Assembly: GCA_001584585.1 (NCBI GenBank)
Contig: LSYV01000004.1
Span: forward strand, 1,978,403 to 2,023,212
Length of the DNA stretch: 44,810 bases
Source of the DNA: Gonium pectorale
Lineage: Eukaryota; Chlorophyta; Chlorophyceae; Chlamydomonadales; Volvocaceae
Direction of reading: 5' to 3'
Shown: positions 10,654-22,537 of the stretch, piece by piece
Layout: every line of letters begins with the position of its first letter
Numbering within the stretch: the first letter of the stretch is position 1
Position numbers and translations under genes: made by a program
Notes under the pieces: model-generated
Seen by the model: the letters and a program-made list of their open reading frames with translations, nothing else
What the model was told of the DNA's origin: nothing
Database searches by the model: none

Positions 10654-11397
10654 TCAAAGCCGGGGGGCCATGGACGAATTGCGAATATTGGGGTGGGGGA
10701 GCGAGTTATGGTCCTCATCTCTACCCCGCTTCAGCGCCTGACGCCGAAGAATGGCGTGCCTGGTATCCCAGACAGCCTGTAGGTAGGCTCCTACCGCAGC
10801 TGGCGGGGCCTCCTTCATAATAGTAATCATGTTATGATGCCTAAAGCCCAAAGCAGTCTCGAATTGGTCGCGGAGTTGCTCATAGCATGGGCATTCGCAG
10901 AACACATGTAGTTCATCCTCTACGGCCGCGGCGTCACCACAGGCCTTGCACGTTCGCTCAGCCCGGGCTCGCCCATTGGGCCGGTTCACCTCCGTCTCCC
11001 AACATCCTAGCCTGAACCGCATCAACGTTTGGTGCAAGCTGGGTGCCATCACAGTCGCCGTGTGCAAAGGGTCCCCCATCCAGCTGGCATACCGGCACAT
11101 CTTAACTCCCGTCTCGCCGCTAGGGAAGTCGCGGGGTGCTCCAGTCACATGGGGCAGCCGCCACCGAGCATCAAGCCTGTCAGCAAAGCTATCCAATACT
11201 TTGCCAATGGGTATGAGCACCGACGCGAAGTGTGTTACCCGCGCGCTACCCGTCAGTCCCTCGGGGGCACGGATACCCGCGTCAGCAAGGAAGCGCAGTG
11301 CCCCTGCTGCCCAGCAATCAGTCACCCCATCGACAAGCGCTAGCCTCAGGTCTGCCACGAAGGCCCGGTGGCACAGCGTATCGGGGCGCTCTACCAT
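10654..11397 (-). pseudogene. LINE ORF2 C-terminal fragment (CCHC-like finger)
   Basis: Open frame of 247 codons on the minus strand, the best-preserved part of the element. The finger lies about 150-185 residues in (RTCKACG, DELHVFCEC), followed by a basic C-terminal tail. The first Met is not a true start; the frame continues upstream across the gap into 11443-11964. No catalytic RT motif (FADD) remains. The protein would have bound its own RNA or DNA during target-primed reverse transcription. Confidence 0.7.
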
Positions 11398-11405
11398 TCC
11401 GTTCC
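10920..11405. repeat. 486-base exact duplicate, left copy (probable assembly artefact)
   Basis: Identical by eye to 11443-11928 at a constant offset of 523. The left copy runs straight into the N run, and the right copy begins directly after it. Two contigs ending in the same sequence but not merged would look like this. Confidence 0.85.
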
Positions 11406-11442
11406 NNNNNNNNNNNNNNNNNNNNNNNNNNNNNNNNNNNNN
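11406..11442. other. Assembly gap (37 N)
   Basis: Run of N between the two identical 486-base segments. If they are one locus, the gap has negative true size. Confidence 0.99.
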
Positions 11443-11928
11443 CTACGGCCGCGGCGTCACCACAGGCCTTGCACGTTCGCTCAGCCCGGGCTCGCCCATT
11501 GGGCCGGTTCACCTCCGTCTCCCAACATCCTAGCCTGAACCGCATCAACGTTTGGTGCAAGCTGGGTGCCATCACAGTCGCCGTGTGCAAAGGGTCCCCC
11601 ATCCAGCTGGCATACCGGCACATCTTAACTCCCGTCTCGCCGCTAGGGAAGTCGCGGGGTGCTCCAGTCACATGGGGCAGCCGCCACCGAGCATCAAGCC
11701 TGTCAGCAAAGCTATCCAATACTTTGCCAATGGGTATGAGCACCGACGCGAAGTGTGTTACCCGCGCGCTACCCGTCAGTCCCTCGGGGGCACGGATACC
11801 CGCGTCAGCAAGGAAGCGCAGTGCCCCTGCTGCCCAGCAATCAGTCACCCCATCGACAAGCGCTAGCCTCAGGTCTGCCACGAAGGCCCGGTGGCACAGC
11901 GTATCGGGGCGCTCTACCATTCCGTTCC
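11443..11928. repeat. 486-base exact duplicate, right copy
   Basis: Second copy of 10920-11405. It continues into unique sequence that extends the LINE frame upstream, so this copy joins the 5' side and the left copy joins the 3' side of one element. Confidence 0.85.
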
Positions 11929-12090
11929 AGAACCGTAAGACGAGCCTAGCCCAGTGGTACTGGAGCGGCCTCTACTGCGGGGCTCAATTCCACGGCTGCC
12001 GCTACAGTTTACGGCTCTCTCTCTCCCACCCTTGCCCGCCAAGAGCAGCACGGTTCAATTCATGGGAACTAACGTCGAGCACAAGGAGCA

Positions 12091-12631
12091 TGGCCTTTGT
12101 GTGACGGAGCTGTCAAGCAGCAAGTAAGGTATTGCGCTGCGACGGGAACGAGGGTGAGGCAGGCGAGGATAGACGTTATCCTGCAACGCAACGGCCCCTC
12201 CTTTTATACACCGTTTAAATTGCGTTTACGCCCACCTTTCGTCCCCACGCACGGCATTCCGCTGGCGGGGCCTGAACAGCGCGTCCGTTGCTGGTCCCTC
12301 AGCCTCGCGTGTCTCCATGAGTCGGAATCATATCAGACTTCCACCAATAATAATGCCCATGCTAATCAGGATGGATGCAGCGGAGGAGGGGGCTGGCATG
12401 TACGCCGATTTACCCCGGGGCTTTCCATTTTGTGGATAGGAAAATTTCAAGTCACGACGTGAACTGTCAATGTTTTTTTGTATCAACTGGATGGAGCGTG
12501 TCGTACTGTTTTGTGAGAAACCAAATGTGCTGCCGGCCTTCTTGGTGAATCGTTGAGCTCTGCGTCGATACGGCTTCCTAGTAGTAACATAAACCCTTGA
12601 ACGCGCTCTTACGCTCGACAGTACGCGCTGT
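12091..12631. other. Intergenic; upstream of the receptor kinase, no signal recognised
   Basis: Less GC-rich sequence containing CTTTTATACACC around 12201-12212, a possible TATA-like site far upstream of the ATG at 12632. No exon with a signal peptide was found. Confidence 0.3.
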
Positions 12632-15600
12632 ATGGCCAATGGCTGGAATCTTGCGTCGGCAAGTCCGGCGGGAGCTTATTGCAGTGGCGTTGCCTCTCGT
12701 AATGCTCGCTGCTACACGATGAGCGCAGGGGCGGACGATGAACGTCTCTACTGGGAGAGGTATGAGGAGGTATGGGCCTGGAGGTATGGCCCTTTCTCGA
12801 GAATGGACGTAGCAACCGTTATATATCAGATGACGCGGAGCTTGACGGGCTGGGATGTCGCGCCCCAACCGTCCCACCACCATCGTACGTACCTACTCAA
12901 CCCCGCACACAATTCTGTATACTGTCCTCCCCCAGAGCTTGCGCTGGGCGTTGCGGACCCGACGGTCGGCACACTGATGGTTACGGCCGACATCGTGCTG
13001 CGCGCCAGCGATCTCGATGGCCTCCCCTTGCCCATACCGTTGGAACGCGACGTCACATTGCTTGGTAGCTCCGTGCCCGGGGAGAGGCTCTTCATGATCG
13101 ACATGAACTTTCATAAGTGGAAGGTACGTCTACGCGCATGGTAGCGTACTGCTGCTGGTGGCGGGGTGGGGGTGGCGGGCAAGGGACAATAAGGGACACT
13201 GCTGGTCACCGGCAAGAGGAGAAACAGAAGCAGGCAAAGGGAAGCCACCTCTGCGGACATATGCACCCGAAAGGCACACCTTCCCCATAGTGAGGCGACC
13301 GGTTACAAGGCATGGATGGTGGGCGAAGGAAGCGAGTAGACGGGCCCTCCCGTCCCTGCCTGAGGGGCCAGCGGCATGTTTAGTTACCTGGCATGACTTG
13401 GATGGGTTAGTCCCTGCTGGGCGCTGTTGTTGACGGTGGGGCAGCGGGCATGGCAGCGGGACAAAGGTGGACAGCGCAAAACGCATGTATGTCGCTTCAG
13501 ACTTGTGTGCGCGGACAAGGGCCACCTGGTCACTACATGCGATCATGCCGCAATGCCCGCGCCTGATGCCCGCCCTCAGTCCCGTGCACATACGCCAGCG
13601 GCTGTCCCCTCACCGCAGATACGGCTCGGTTACCGCGTGACAGTCACCCTGAAAAGATTGGTCGGTTTACGCCTCTTTTCCGGGTACGTAACCGAGGGCA
13701 TTAGGGCACTCTGCTCCCGTTCCCTGCACGCCCTCATCATCAGCACCCACCCACGTGCTGCACGGGATTGCGCCCCACCCACGTGCTGCCACGGCACCGT
13801 GCTCGACCCGTTAGTTCGCCATCGCGCAGCTTGCCCACGCAAGCACGGATGGATCGAGTATCCCACCCTGCCGCGCCCCGTGCGCGCCCGCTTCACCCAC
13901 TAGGGACTGGGTCACCTCACCGGAGAATTGCATCATAGCTCCCTCCCCTGACGGCTCCGAGGGAACCCTGCGGACGGTCGACTGCTTCGGCGTGCTGAGT
14001 GAGCCCTGGGGAACGTGTTGGGCTTGGTCGGACGGTCTGTCGCTGTTGGCTTGATTGCTCGGGCCGCCGCGAATCGAGCGACCGAGTGTGTTCGTTCTGG
14101 TGCGTTTTGGATTCGCGTCCGCCAGCCCGTGCGGGCCCCAAAGCCCAGCAAATCGTACGGGTACCAAACCTTTTTTGGTTCCAGCCCTGGCGATGGATTC
14201 TTAGGCCGCCCGTTGGCAGGGCTGGCGTCGTGGTCGCCATGCTGTTAGTCACGTGCATGGGCCGTCTGAGCGTGGCTTGGGCAGTCCGGCAATGCAAGGT
14301 ACGACACGATGATTTCAGGCGCCAGTATCACGCAATGAGGATTACACAATACGTGGGCTTACCCCCTGCGCCCCGTGTTTTGATGCCCGCAACAGGCATC
14401 TGCTATCCCGCGGAGATTCAGACGACGGTGCGTTCGTTTCCCGTGTGTGCCTCTTGGGGTCCGAGCAGGCGAAGCTTTCACACGGCAGGAAGGCAACCGC
14501 ACCTGTTGTAGCCTGTCCGGAGGCATGCCTGACCGAAGATAACTGCCACCAGCCGTTCATATGCTTGGGTTGCAAGCTGGATACGAGCACAGTCCACTGG
14601 AGGCGATTGTCGCATGCACCCACCCGCCCGCCCATACGTGTGCTGTACTTAGTCCAGCTGTTCGCCCATCCCTACTGCCTGCCGCCCCGCTGCACCCGTT
14701 GCCGTGGCAGCTCAGCGTAAGCGTCAATCGGCCGCCGTGGCTGCCCGGGCCGGGGCAGCAGGTGCAGCTGGGGCTGCCGCAACTCGCGGATTGCGTCAAC
14801 GTGGGCGATGTCGACACACCGCCGTCGGTTTTGCCGTTCGAGCGCCGCTGCTGGTCGCAGTACGGCGCGTATAACGACTTTGCAGGCGTGGTCACCACGG
14901 CGGCGAGCAGCGAGCAGCAAGTGAGTGCACCGCAGGTCGTGATATAGGAAAGCCGGTGTATGACCTGTGTTCGGACTGGACTCATTGCGAGGTGGATGCC
15001 ATTCGCCGAGCAATTATAGCTACCATGCTCGGGATGCCACCGGAGCACAGGGCAAACTGCGTGCTCATGGGATTGCCCTTGGTTGCTTCCCTGATGACCA
15101 CTGATTTCTACAGCCATGGGCCCATGGCGTGCCCCCCCCCCCACCGCATGAGCGTGTGTCTTTGACCGCCTCCCACGCAGACGGCTGCCGAGGCCCAAGG
15201 CAGGGTCAAGGTAGGCAATCCAGTGACGGTGGGCGCAGGCCACGCCTATAGCTAGCTCCCCTTGACTGCTTCCCTATGCTCGCTGACAAGTGACACCGGA
15301 CGCGAGCACGGAACGAAGCCGCACGCATGTTCCACCCCCTGTAGAGGTACCAGGGGTACGCCGCCCACTAATTACACACGACGTACGGCTGCGAGGCAGT
15401 TCTCCCCGACGAGTGCCTGATACGGTACGGCGCGCTCGGCTGCATGACTGCGTGGGTGGGAGGGGCGCCGCGGCCGTCCCCGCCCGGGCAGCTGGGGTCG
15501 CCGCCGCCCAGGCTGGTATCATCAGTCACCGTAGAGACCGAGGACCCAGGCCACGAGACGGTTGTGCCCATGGGAGCTATCGTCGGCGGCGCGGGGGGAG

Positions 15601-18600
15601 GGGAGGTGCGTGTTCGGGGACGGGCGGGATCTGCCGTATCTCACGCCCTGTGACGATCTGGTCGAATGTCGTTCTAGCAATTTGTCAAAAAGACCGTCAT
15701 TATCCCTTCAGCCGTCGTTACATTCACCATGCCGCGGTCCTGACTCGATATCCTGCTCCCCTCAGGCCTGGCGCTGGCAGCTACAACATTCTTGCTGCTG
15801 TGGCACCTCCGCCACCGGCTGGCGCGTGACCGCCAGCCCATCGAAGGCAGCAAGGCTGTGTCCCTTGGCGCCGGCGGGTCGCTGTATACAGACCTGTCAA
15901 CAGGGTCCTCGGGCCCCGCGGACTCCACGAACCTCTCCGAGATACGTCGTGAAGGCGCACCCGTTCTGAGGTGCGCGCGCATGTCCTGGAATGTGCGCAC
16001 GGTTGCTTAAAGCCATGGGCCCATACGTGAATGCCTGCATGCGTGTATGGCCATGGCACGCCCCGTGTACTACTACTGAGTATGCGCTTCGGTGTCCACG
16101 ACGCGACCCGTTTCCCGTTCCGTATTGCCCCGTGTACGACGATCCGGATGGGTTTACGGTGCGAATCCATGCACATGGTTGCGGGCTGGCCGTACCGGAA
16201 GTGGGGTGTGCGTGTACGTACACTTTCGGAGGTGAAGGCGGCACAGCGGCTGCTGCGGGGTGCGTTCATTCGTTTTGGGGGATTAAGCGGCAGGCCGGCA
16301 GGTACGTGACCGTGTGGGCATGTTTGTTGGGTCTGGTGTGCAGTGCGTCCCAAGTTGTCTGTCCGAGTTGATGAACTGGCCGTGCGTCTATCTCCGTGTT
16401 TGGAGGCCGGTTCCGTCCCTCAAACTCCGAAGCTCTCGGGCGACGGAGCGTTTGGGTGGACGGGTGACGGAATTCAATGACATTGAACAAACCTGAACTG
16501 CACCCTTGACCTACCAGAAACCTCCGCCTGCGCGTGCTCGCTCCGCCAGGCTGGGTATCGTAAAGCTCAAGCTGCACAATTGGTGCTGGCCAGTGACGCG
16601 CCGTCTCCGACCACCTTTGGGGCCGGCACGGATGCGACACCCGAATCAGGTGAGGGGCCTGATGTCGGGGACACGCGCCTATCTAGATGCTGTCCACATT
16701 GAAGGGCCGGCTCTCAGAAGCGCGTTACGATTGCGCAGCACCCACGGACAGTGCAATGCCATTGCCTGTGGACGGCAGCCTTAATCAGCCCAATATGACG
16801 CTTGATTTGTTGTTATATTCTGACGGCGCCATGGCGCCCTTGCGGTAGCGCAGCGGGAGCTTTTCAACGCTGGTACGGCACAATGTGCGTGCGGCATCTG
16901 TTCAGCACCACGCTGTCCTAATGCCATGCGAGACACTTGTGTGGAAGAGTGAATAATCGTATCCATCACCACTCTTGTTCGTGGCTCCACAGTGTTCCGG
17001 TATGTCCTGTTACATTCACGGTCGATACATGTACGGCATGTGTACAACACATCTACGGCGTCGTCCGCAGCGTACAGCAGTGCTTCGCCCAGGATAGAAC
17101 CGGATGCGCATGCTTGACGGCAATAACGTCCGCCTTTTTGCGATCCCGACATCCCAGGGATTCCTCCATGCCTTGCTCGTTGGAGCGCTGAAGCTGCAGC
17201 TCTCCCGTTTCCTGTTTGCCTCATCACATGGAACACATGCGTGCCGCACACCACCGCCATGCCCAGGCCTGCACTGCGACAGGGCAGCGGCGCGCCCTCG
17301 CACGACCCCTTTGCGCTCGTCACGCCGCTCACGCCGCAGCGCCCCGACGTGCGCCTTGACGCGCGGCCGGGTCACGAGGTGACGCTCCTGCCCACGGTGC
17401 TGGGCAAGGGCGGGTTCGGGCGCGTGGTGGAGGGGATGTACGAGGACCAGCGCGTGGCGGTGAAGCTCATTCTGAACGACTCCCTGGACGCCTGGGGGCT
17501 GCCCGCCGCTGCTGATTATTGCTCCAAAGCCGATAGTCAGAACATCGCCTCCGACAGCAAAGGAGTAGCCCCAAGCAACAAGGAGTCGCGGGAGGCTGCG
17601 CTGTCGGAGCTGTCGGCGAGCCTGGCCCAGGAGGTGGCGGTGCTGAGCCGCTGCCGGCACCCAAACATCATGACGCTGCTTGCGGCCTGTCTCCAGCCGC
17701 CTCGGCTGTGTCTGGTGATGGAGCGCATGCAGACCAGCCTTGATAAACTGCTGTACGGCAGGCCGGGAGTGCTGCTGCCCATGGAGCAGGTGGGAGGTGG
17801 GGACACCGGGGGAGGGCACAACGATTAGTAGCGGATGGGAATGCCGCGATATTCGGGACCTACCATGGTATGTATGTCGGTGGTGGTGCGGAAGGGAGCA
17901 GTATCGTGGCCTCTCATTCACGGTCTGCCTCAAGCGCCGCTCCTCCCCGGCCCCTCCCTGCCTCCCCCACACACACCCCAGGTCCTGTCCATAGCGCTCG
18001 ACGTGGCCCGCGGCCTCGAGTACCTGCACCCCACCGTCATGCACCGCGACCTCAAGCCGGAGTGGGTGTTGGCTGGGGCCTTGCTCATAGCGGGTGATGG
18101 CGTCCTCTCATGACCCAACCCATACCTGGGACTCGGTACGACGCTCGCTCAACACGTTTCATAGCGCCCGCATGTCCAGATTGATTGATACGATCAATCT
18201 TGGAGGACTGCAACGTACTTCGGCATACATCTTTGCCATGCGTTTAGGAACGTGCTGATCAACGGCGTCGGCACCGACAAGCTGGTGGCTAAGTTGTCGG
18301 TGCGTACAGTGTCCGTTCGTCCGCCGGCGCTTGTCGTTACAGGGCGCGAAGCTAGTATGCTTGTAGCTAGAGCTAGGGGGACTAGCGTGCACGGGCGTGC
18401 GTGTGGTAAAGCCACCGTATGCGAGCCCTACCTCACCGCGCCGGACTCCCACGAGCTAGATGAAAGCGCTTACTTGCCCAACAGATCTTTCTGGAGGAAG
18501 GAATGTCACCCTGCTGCGATCGAGCCCCTGCTGATACGTGAAGTGATAGGTTCCATGTAATGACGCGCCACAGGCCAGAAGCGCATTCATGAACATAATT

Positions 18601-21600
18601 GCATCTTGTAGACACGCGCTGTCGTACAATATCGTGCACTTTCTTACAAGACCGATGCGCCCAGCGCCCTCCAGGACTTCGGGCTGTCGCGGCTTCGCTT
18701 CACGGCCGCCGCCTTCACCTTGAACCCGGAGGTCGGTACGGCCGAGTACATGGCGCCAGGTGCGTCGCGGGCGGGGTAGCGACAGCATAGACACAGTAGC
18801 GATGCATCGACCCGCAGGTGAAGGTCAGATAGGTGGCGGCTATCGCATTGGGCATGCGGGGTTGGTCGGCGGTGTACGCACAGGGTGGCAATGAAGCGCG
18901 GGTCAGCTGCTGCCGGGTCGGGGTGCGACGTCCTGAAACGGTGCATGTGTTGGCGCCGGCCGCACACGTCGTGAATGGCCCACGGGTCATCTTGTGTCGC
19001 CATGGCAGTTGGTACCGCCGTATGTCTGTGGCGTGTCCTCCGAAGCAGCTCTAAACTAGGGAGCACGTATGCCAGTTTATTTCTCTTTGCCCGTTATGGA
19101 GGGCACGCAGACGCAGTATGTGTCGTCTTACATCAACAATGTCGCGCCGCTGGCGAGAGATAATTGAGTTAGGCTCTTTGGCACACGATCCGAGGCGTGC
19201 GCCATGGTACATAAACTGCTTCTTCGCCTGTTGAATGGAGATGCGATCGATGTCGGGGGGGATTTGTGTTGGACAGACTAGAGGTTGGGGATGGCTGTAT
19301 GTGTGATGCCGGAGACGGACGGAACTCGCCCTGTCTGCTCCCGCAACCCCCTCCCACAGAGCTCTACTCTCCAGACAACAGCGCAGTCAGTTACAAGGTG
19401 GACGGTAAGCGCCAGCGCGGAGGCCGTTGGGGCGTTGGGGCGTTTCGGTTGTGATTTTTGGGCGGAGCCCCCGCCGCGAAGCGGCATTGGGGGGGCGGAG
19501 CCCCCTGGGATTGGTGGTGGTCTCCGTCCGTCCGTCCGTCCGTCCGTCCGTCCGTCCGTCCGTCCGCACCAAACTCCATCCCACGCTAAACCAAATAGTG
19601 CAATCTCATAATAATAGTATTCCATATATGTGTGTAGAATTCCATAGCCGTTGGTTGGCATTTGGCGATGGTCAACGCGTCCATTGGCTGGTCAGCATTG
19701 GAAAGCCCCCCCCCCAAACAACACCAACTGCGCCAGGAAATAGCCACGATTATACCGTGAGATATGCACTTACAGCTGCTATGCGCCCGATCTCTGAGTT
19801 GCTTGCTGGCGCTCACAATTCTTGCAACCATGTCAACTCATGGACCCGGCACGTTTCCGACTAAACCCGCACAAGCCAAGCGGGCCTTCTCTAACGAACG
19901 TTGGTGCCCGTTTGCGGACAAGCACTGGGGTTCATGACGCGTTGACGCGTTCGGGCGTGTATGACCGTAGAGGCGGGCTCCCTCTTTCTCTGCAGATTTT
20001 TCTTTTTGGCTGTGGCTCTCTTTCTCGCTCCCCTACCCCGTAGGGCGGGTGTGTGCGGGTGCGGGTCTATACCGGTTGCCCCTGCCCATGCATCCGCTAC
20101 GGAACTAACGGTACACATACACGCTCCACCCCGATACGGTCTCACGGGGCTCCGCCCTTTTCCAAGCTTCAAGGAAGCTTTTCCCCCTACTTGTCGTCGT
20201 TGTAGCTGGGGAGGTCCTACGGACGTGCTAAGCACTGCATAGACGTGCTACGTGCCACACTCAGCTACCTGTTCAGAATGTACCGGTAGCTAGACTGAAG
20301 TGCATGGGACGTCTGTCGTCGCCGAGTCCATGCGCCAAGGGGATGGATCCCCCAAGAAGGAAGTGGCTTTCGCCGCAGGGGCTTGCCAGTGCCTAAGCAC
20401 TCAAATTTTGAGCCATGAAGCCCACCATGCAGCAGCCCCGCAAACAGCTCCTCCATCTCGCCCCGCTCTTGGCCCCAATAAATTTCAGTGTACGCGTTTG
20501 TCGTGCTGATGTGGGCCATGCTGTCTGGGAGGCGGCCCTGGGAGGTAAGGGTTGCGGGTAACAGTTGCTTTGGTGTAGGATGCGGTGGGTGAGAGCGGTG
20601 TTTTGGATTGTGCTTCTGTGTAGCGCCGCACACAGACGGTGACGACTTGCCGCCCGGGGCAAGCCTGCGCCTCTGTCGCCCAAACGTAACGAGCTTTGCG
20701 TCTGCTTTGTTCTGCTGTCCTCTCCTGTTGTTCATCCTGTGCACCATCACGCCGCCCCTGACGTCCACCTCACTCGTGCTATCCAGGGATTGCAAGTGGT
20801 GGCCATCGCAGTCAAGTGGGTCATGGCGGTTTGACGGTTTGTGTGTCTATTTTGATCGGATTGAGGTGCTTGCTTGTCGTCGCCTGCATACATGAAGCGA
20901 AAGCGTATCCGTCCCCATCGGTGCTTCGGCCACTGCGAAGCAGCAGGCGCGGCATCCTTGGTGGCCTGAAAGGGGGCCGCATGGATGTTGTTGCGCCTGA
21001 CTTCGTCTCGATACGCCTTTCTTGCGTGGGTAATAAGCCGTGCAAGTGTGGCGGCGGCGTTGTGGGTCGGGTAAAGGTTTCGTTCGGATCTGACCCAACC
21101 CCCACCCGAACCTGCCGCTCCTGCTCCCTCCCGCCTCAGGGTACACCTGCTAAAACAGCGACCACCGATCGAAGCCGTGCCCCCCGAGCGCTTTCCGCGC
21201 AAGCTGAGGCGCCTTCTGGAGGCGTGCTGGGACGAAATTCCCGACCGACGGCCCGCGGCCTCGGAGCTGGTCAAAGACCTTATGCTTGTGCAGCAGGAGG
21301 TACGGCGTGCATGGCCAAGGAGTGACGGGATAGTTCACGGTTGTAACTGAGGAGGGCTGATCATGACCCTGCCCTGCCCTGCCCTGCCTGACGGACTCGC
21401 TCGGCTGCATAGGATGCATGCGATGCGCGTGGGTCCGTGCAGCCGCTCATACGCAATTGCGAATAAAGGCTGTGCGAGTAAAGACCGTGCGCGCACGCAC
21501 ACAGGCGAGCGTCCGTCCGTCCACCTGCCCGCCTCCTGCGAGCGAGCGCGGTCTCAGGTGGCTTTCGCTCCCCTTGCGCTGGACCCGGAGTAGTACCGTA

Positions 21601-21895
21601 CCCTGCCAGCAGCCATACATGCAGCATGGATTTGCGTGTGGCCTGCGCGTATCTTCCTTCCCGTTCGTTTTGGCCCGTCCGTCACTCTAGTCAACTCCGA
21701 AGCCGGTCCAGCCAACAGCTAGCATAATCCCATGCGTGCTCTATCTCCTTACTCCTACCCGTCGGGCCCTGCCCCGCCCCCGCCTGTTCGGTGCCGCCTG
21801 CCTTCCGCCTGCCTTCCGCCCGCCTTCCGCCCGCCACGCATCCTACCCCTCAGCTGGAGGTGTCGGGCAGACTGCTGCGGATGACACGTGACTGA
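12632..21895 (+). CDS. Receptor-like TKL protein kinase (extracellular region, one TM span, kinase domain)
   Basis: Proposed exons: 12632-12884, 12936-13123, 13619-13683, 14205-14427, 14711-14920, 15181-15210, 15354-15605, 15766-15970, 17267-17789, 17982-18061, 18248-18299, 18675-18759, 19360-19404, a doubtful 19996-20039, 20787-20815, 21140-21299 and 21854-21895. The kinase part is clear. It has glycine loop LGKGGFGRVVEG, VAVKL Lys, an acidic helix-C segment, HRDLKPENVLI split at GA|G, DFGLSR, VGTAEYMAPELYSP, and a C-lobe PPERFPRKLRRLLEACWDEI with the conserved Arg at PDRRPAASEL. The order fits a Tyr-kinase-like Ser/Thr kinase. LALAATTFLLLW (15768 on) is the membrane span, followed by a basic stretch. 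The 5' exons resemble ectodomains I know from volvocine receptor-like kinases. All phases agree except at 15605/15766, and exon 15354 has an in-frame TAA at 15369. The first ATG shows no signal peptide, so the start is uncertain. The 12884/12936 gap is a 51-base intron or simply coding sequence. Confidence 0.65.
15369..15371 (+). other. Possible premature stop codon in the receptor kinase
   Basis: If exon 15354 starts at the CCAG acceptor (15350-15353), it reads GYAAH, TAA, then LHTTYGCEAVLPDECLIRYG in the frame required further on. A weaker acceptor, GCGAG ending at 15393, would skip the stop in the same phase but lacks a pyrimidine tract. Confidence 0.45.
15594..15605 (+). other. Phase mismatch before the membrane-span exon
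   Basis: The exon before the span ends in phase 0 after GGC-GGC-GCG and a run of G. The next exon (CTCAG acceptor, 15766) needs phase 1 to read LALAATTFLLLW. One extra G in the homopolymer at about 15592-15597 would restore the frame. It may be a sequencing error or a real frameshift. Confidence 0.5.
19455..19566 (+). repeat. Intronic GC-rich hairpin repeat with (CCGT)n microsatellite
   Basis: Two copies of GGGCGGAGCCCCC flank a GCCGC-GAA-GCGGC hairpin. About ten CCGT units follow (19524-19566). It lies in the intron after the APE-containing exon of the receptor kinase, and is not coding. Confidence 0.75.
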
Positions 21896-22537
21896 CCGCT
21901 CGCCGCCCACGGCGATGCCAGCTTCGTGCAGCATGCTGCCGACGTTGGCTGCCACGAGTCGCTGAGCCTGACCAAGCTCATGGCCAGCTTCAGCCCAGAC
22001 GTCCTGAACGGCGCTCGCAGAGGATGCCTGCCGTGCGGGCCCTGTCGACGGTGGTGGGGCAGCAGCCGCTGGGCAGCGCCAAGTACCGGGCCGCCGCCAT
22101 GGACACGGCCGGCCCCGACACCGTCCGCGCGCCTAGTCGGCCTCGCCCACAGCGTCAGCCGCTGCACCGCCGGGCAGCAGGACCTACCCGACCCAGGCCT
22201 TCTACCGCCGCCGGCAGTCCGACATGCGCGCGCTGCCGCCCAGACCCTCGCGCCGGCCAACTGCTTCACCACCATCAACCCCGCCGCCGCTTGCTCCAGC
22301 GTCTCATCCATCAAATCTGCAGCGCGCGGCCTCTCGCCGCACGGCCCGGTCTTCAGCCCGGTGGAGGTCGCCTGCTGCGTGTACCTGGTCACCAAGCTTG
22401 CCGCCAAGCAGGTCGCCCGCATGTACCCGCCCGCACCCGCACCCGCACCCGCCGGCGCCGGTTCGGAGGAGGGCGGCGCCGACATAGGCAGCGGCAGTGA
22501 GGAGGACGGGGCCCAAGAGGCGGCACCCGGCGACTGA
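21896..22537 (+). pseudogene. Frameshifted coding relic downstream of the kinase, function unknown
   Basis: Codon use is strongly coding-like on the plus strand, but the likely peptide switches frame at least twice. It reads HESLSLTKLMASFSPDVLNG (from about 21950), then VGQQPLGSAKYRAAAMDTAG in another frame, then VGLAHSVSRCTAGQQD back in the first. The end, FTTINPAAACSSVSSIKSAA to VEVACCVYLVTKLAAKQVAR, is continuous to a stop at 22537 and closes with an acidic EEGG/GSEEDG tail. No domain recognised. The antisense 270-codon frame at 21850-22662 is an effect of GC bias. It could instead be a gene with unrecognised tiny introns. Confidence 0.45.

Larger units (their letters stand above)
10624..12090 (-). 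mobile_element. Non-LTR (LINE-type) retrotransposon, 5'-truncated 3' part
   Basis: Minus-strand element holding the region after the reverse transcriptase and the 3' tail. Reading starts near 11964 with LQYHWARLVLRFWNGMVERP and continues through about 250 residues to a stop at 10654. Upstream of 11964 an in-frame TAG interrupts the frame. The end carries a Cys/His cluster (RTCKACGDAAAVEDELHVFC followed by ECPCYEQLRDQF), the CCHC-like finger found at the C-terminus of many LINE ORF2 proteins. Three tandem TGTAACC-type units (minus strand, 10624-10647) form the 3' tail. The reverse transcriptase and endonuclease domains are absent, so the copy is dead. A run of N splits it, with an exact 486-base repeat on either side. 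Confidence 0.75.

Noticed and set aside
21342..21350. TGTAA with TGA in the last intron of the receptor kinase, possible alternative end
   Set aside because: Read-through of the exon ending at 21299 would stop at this TGA, but the signal overlaps the stop rather than following it, and the spliced exon at 21854 fits in phase.
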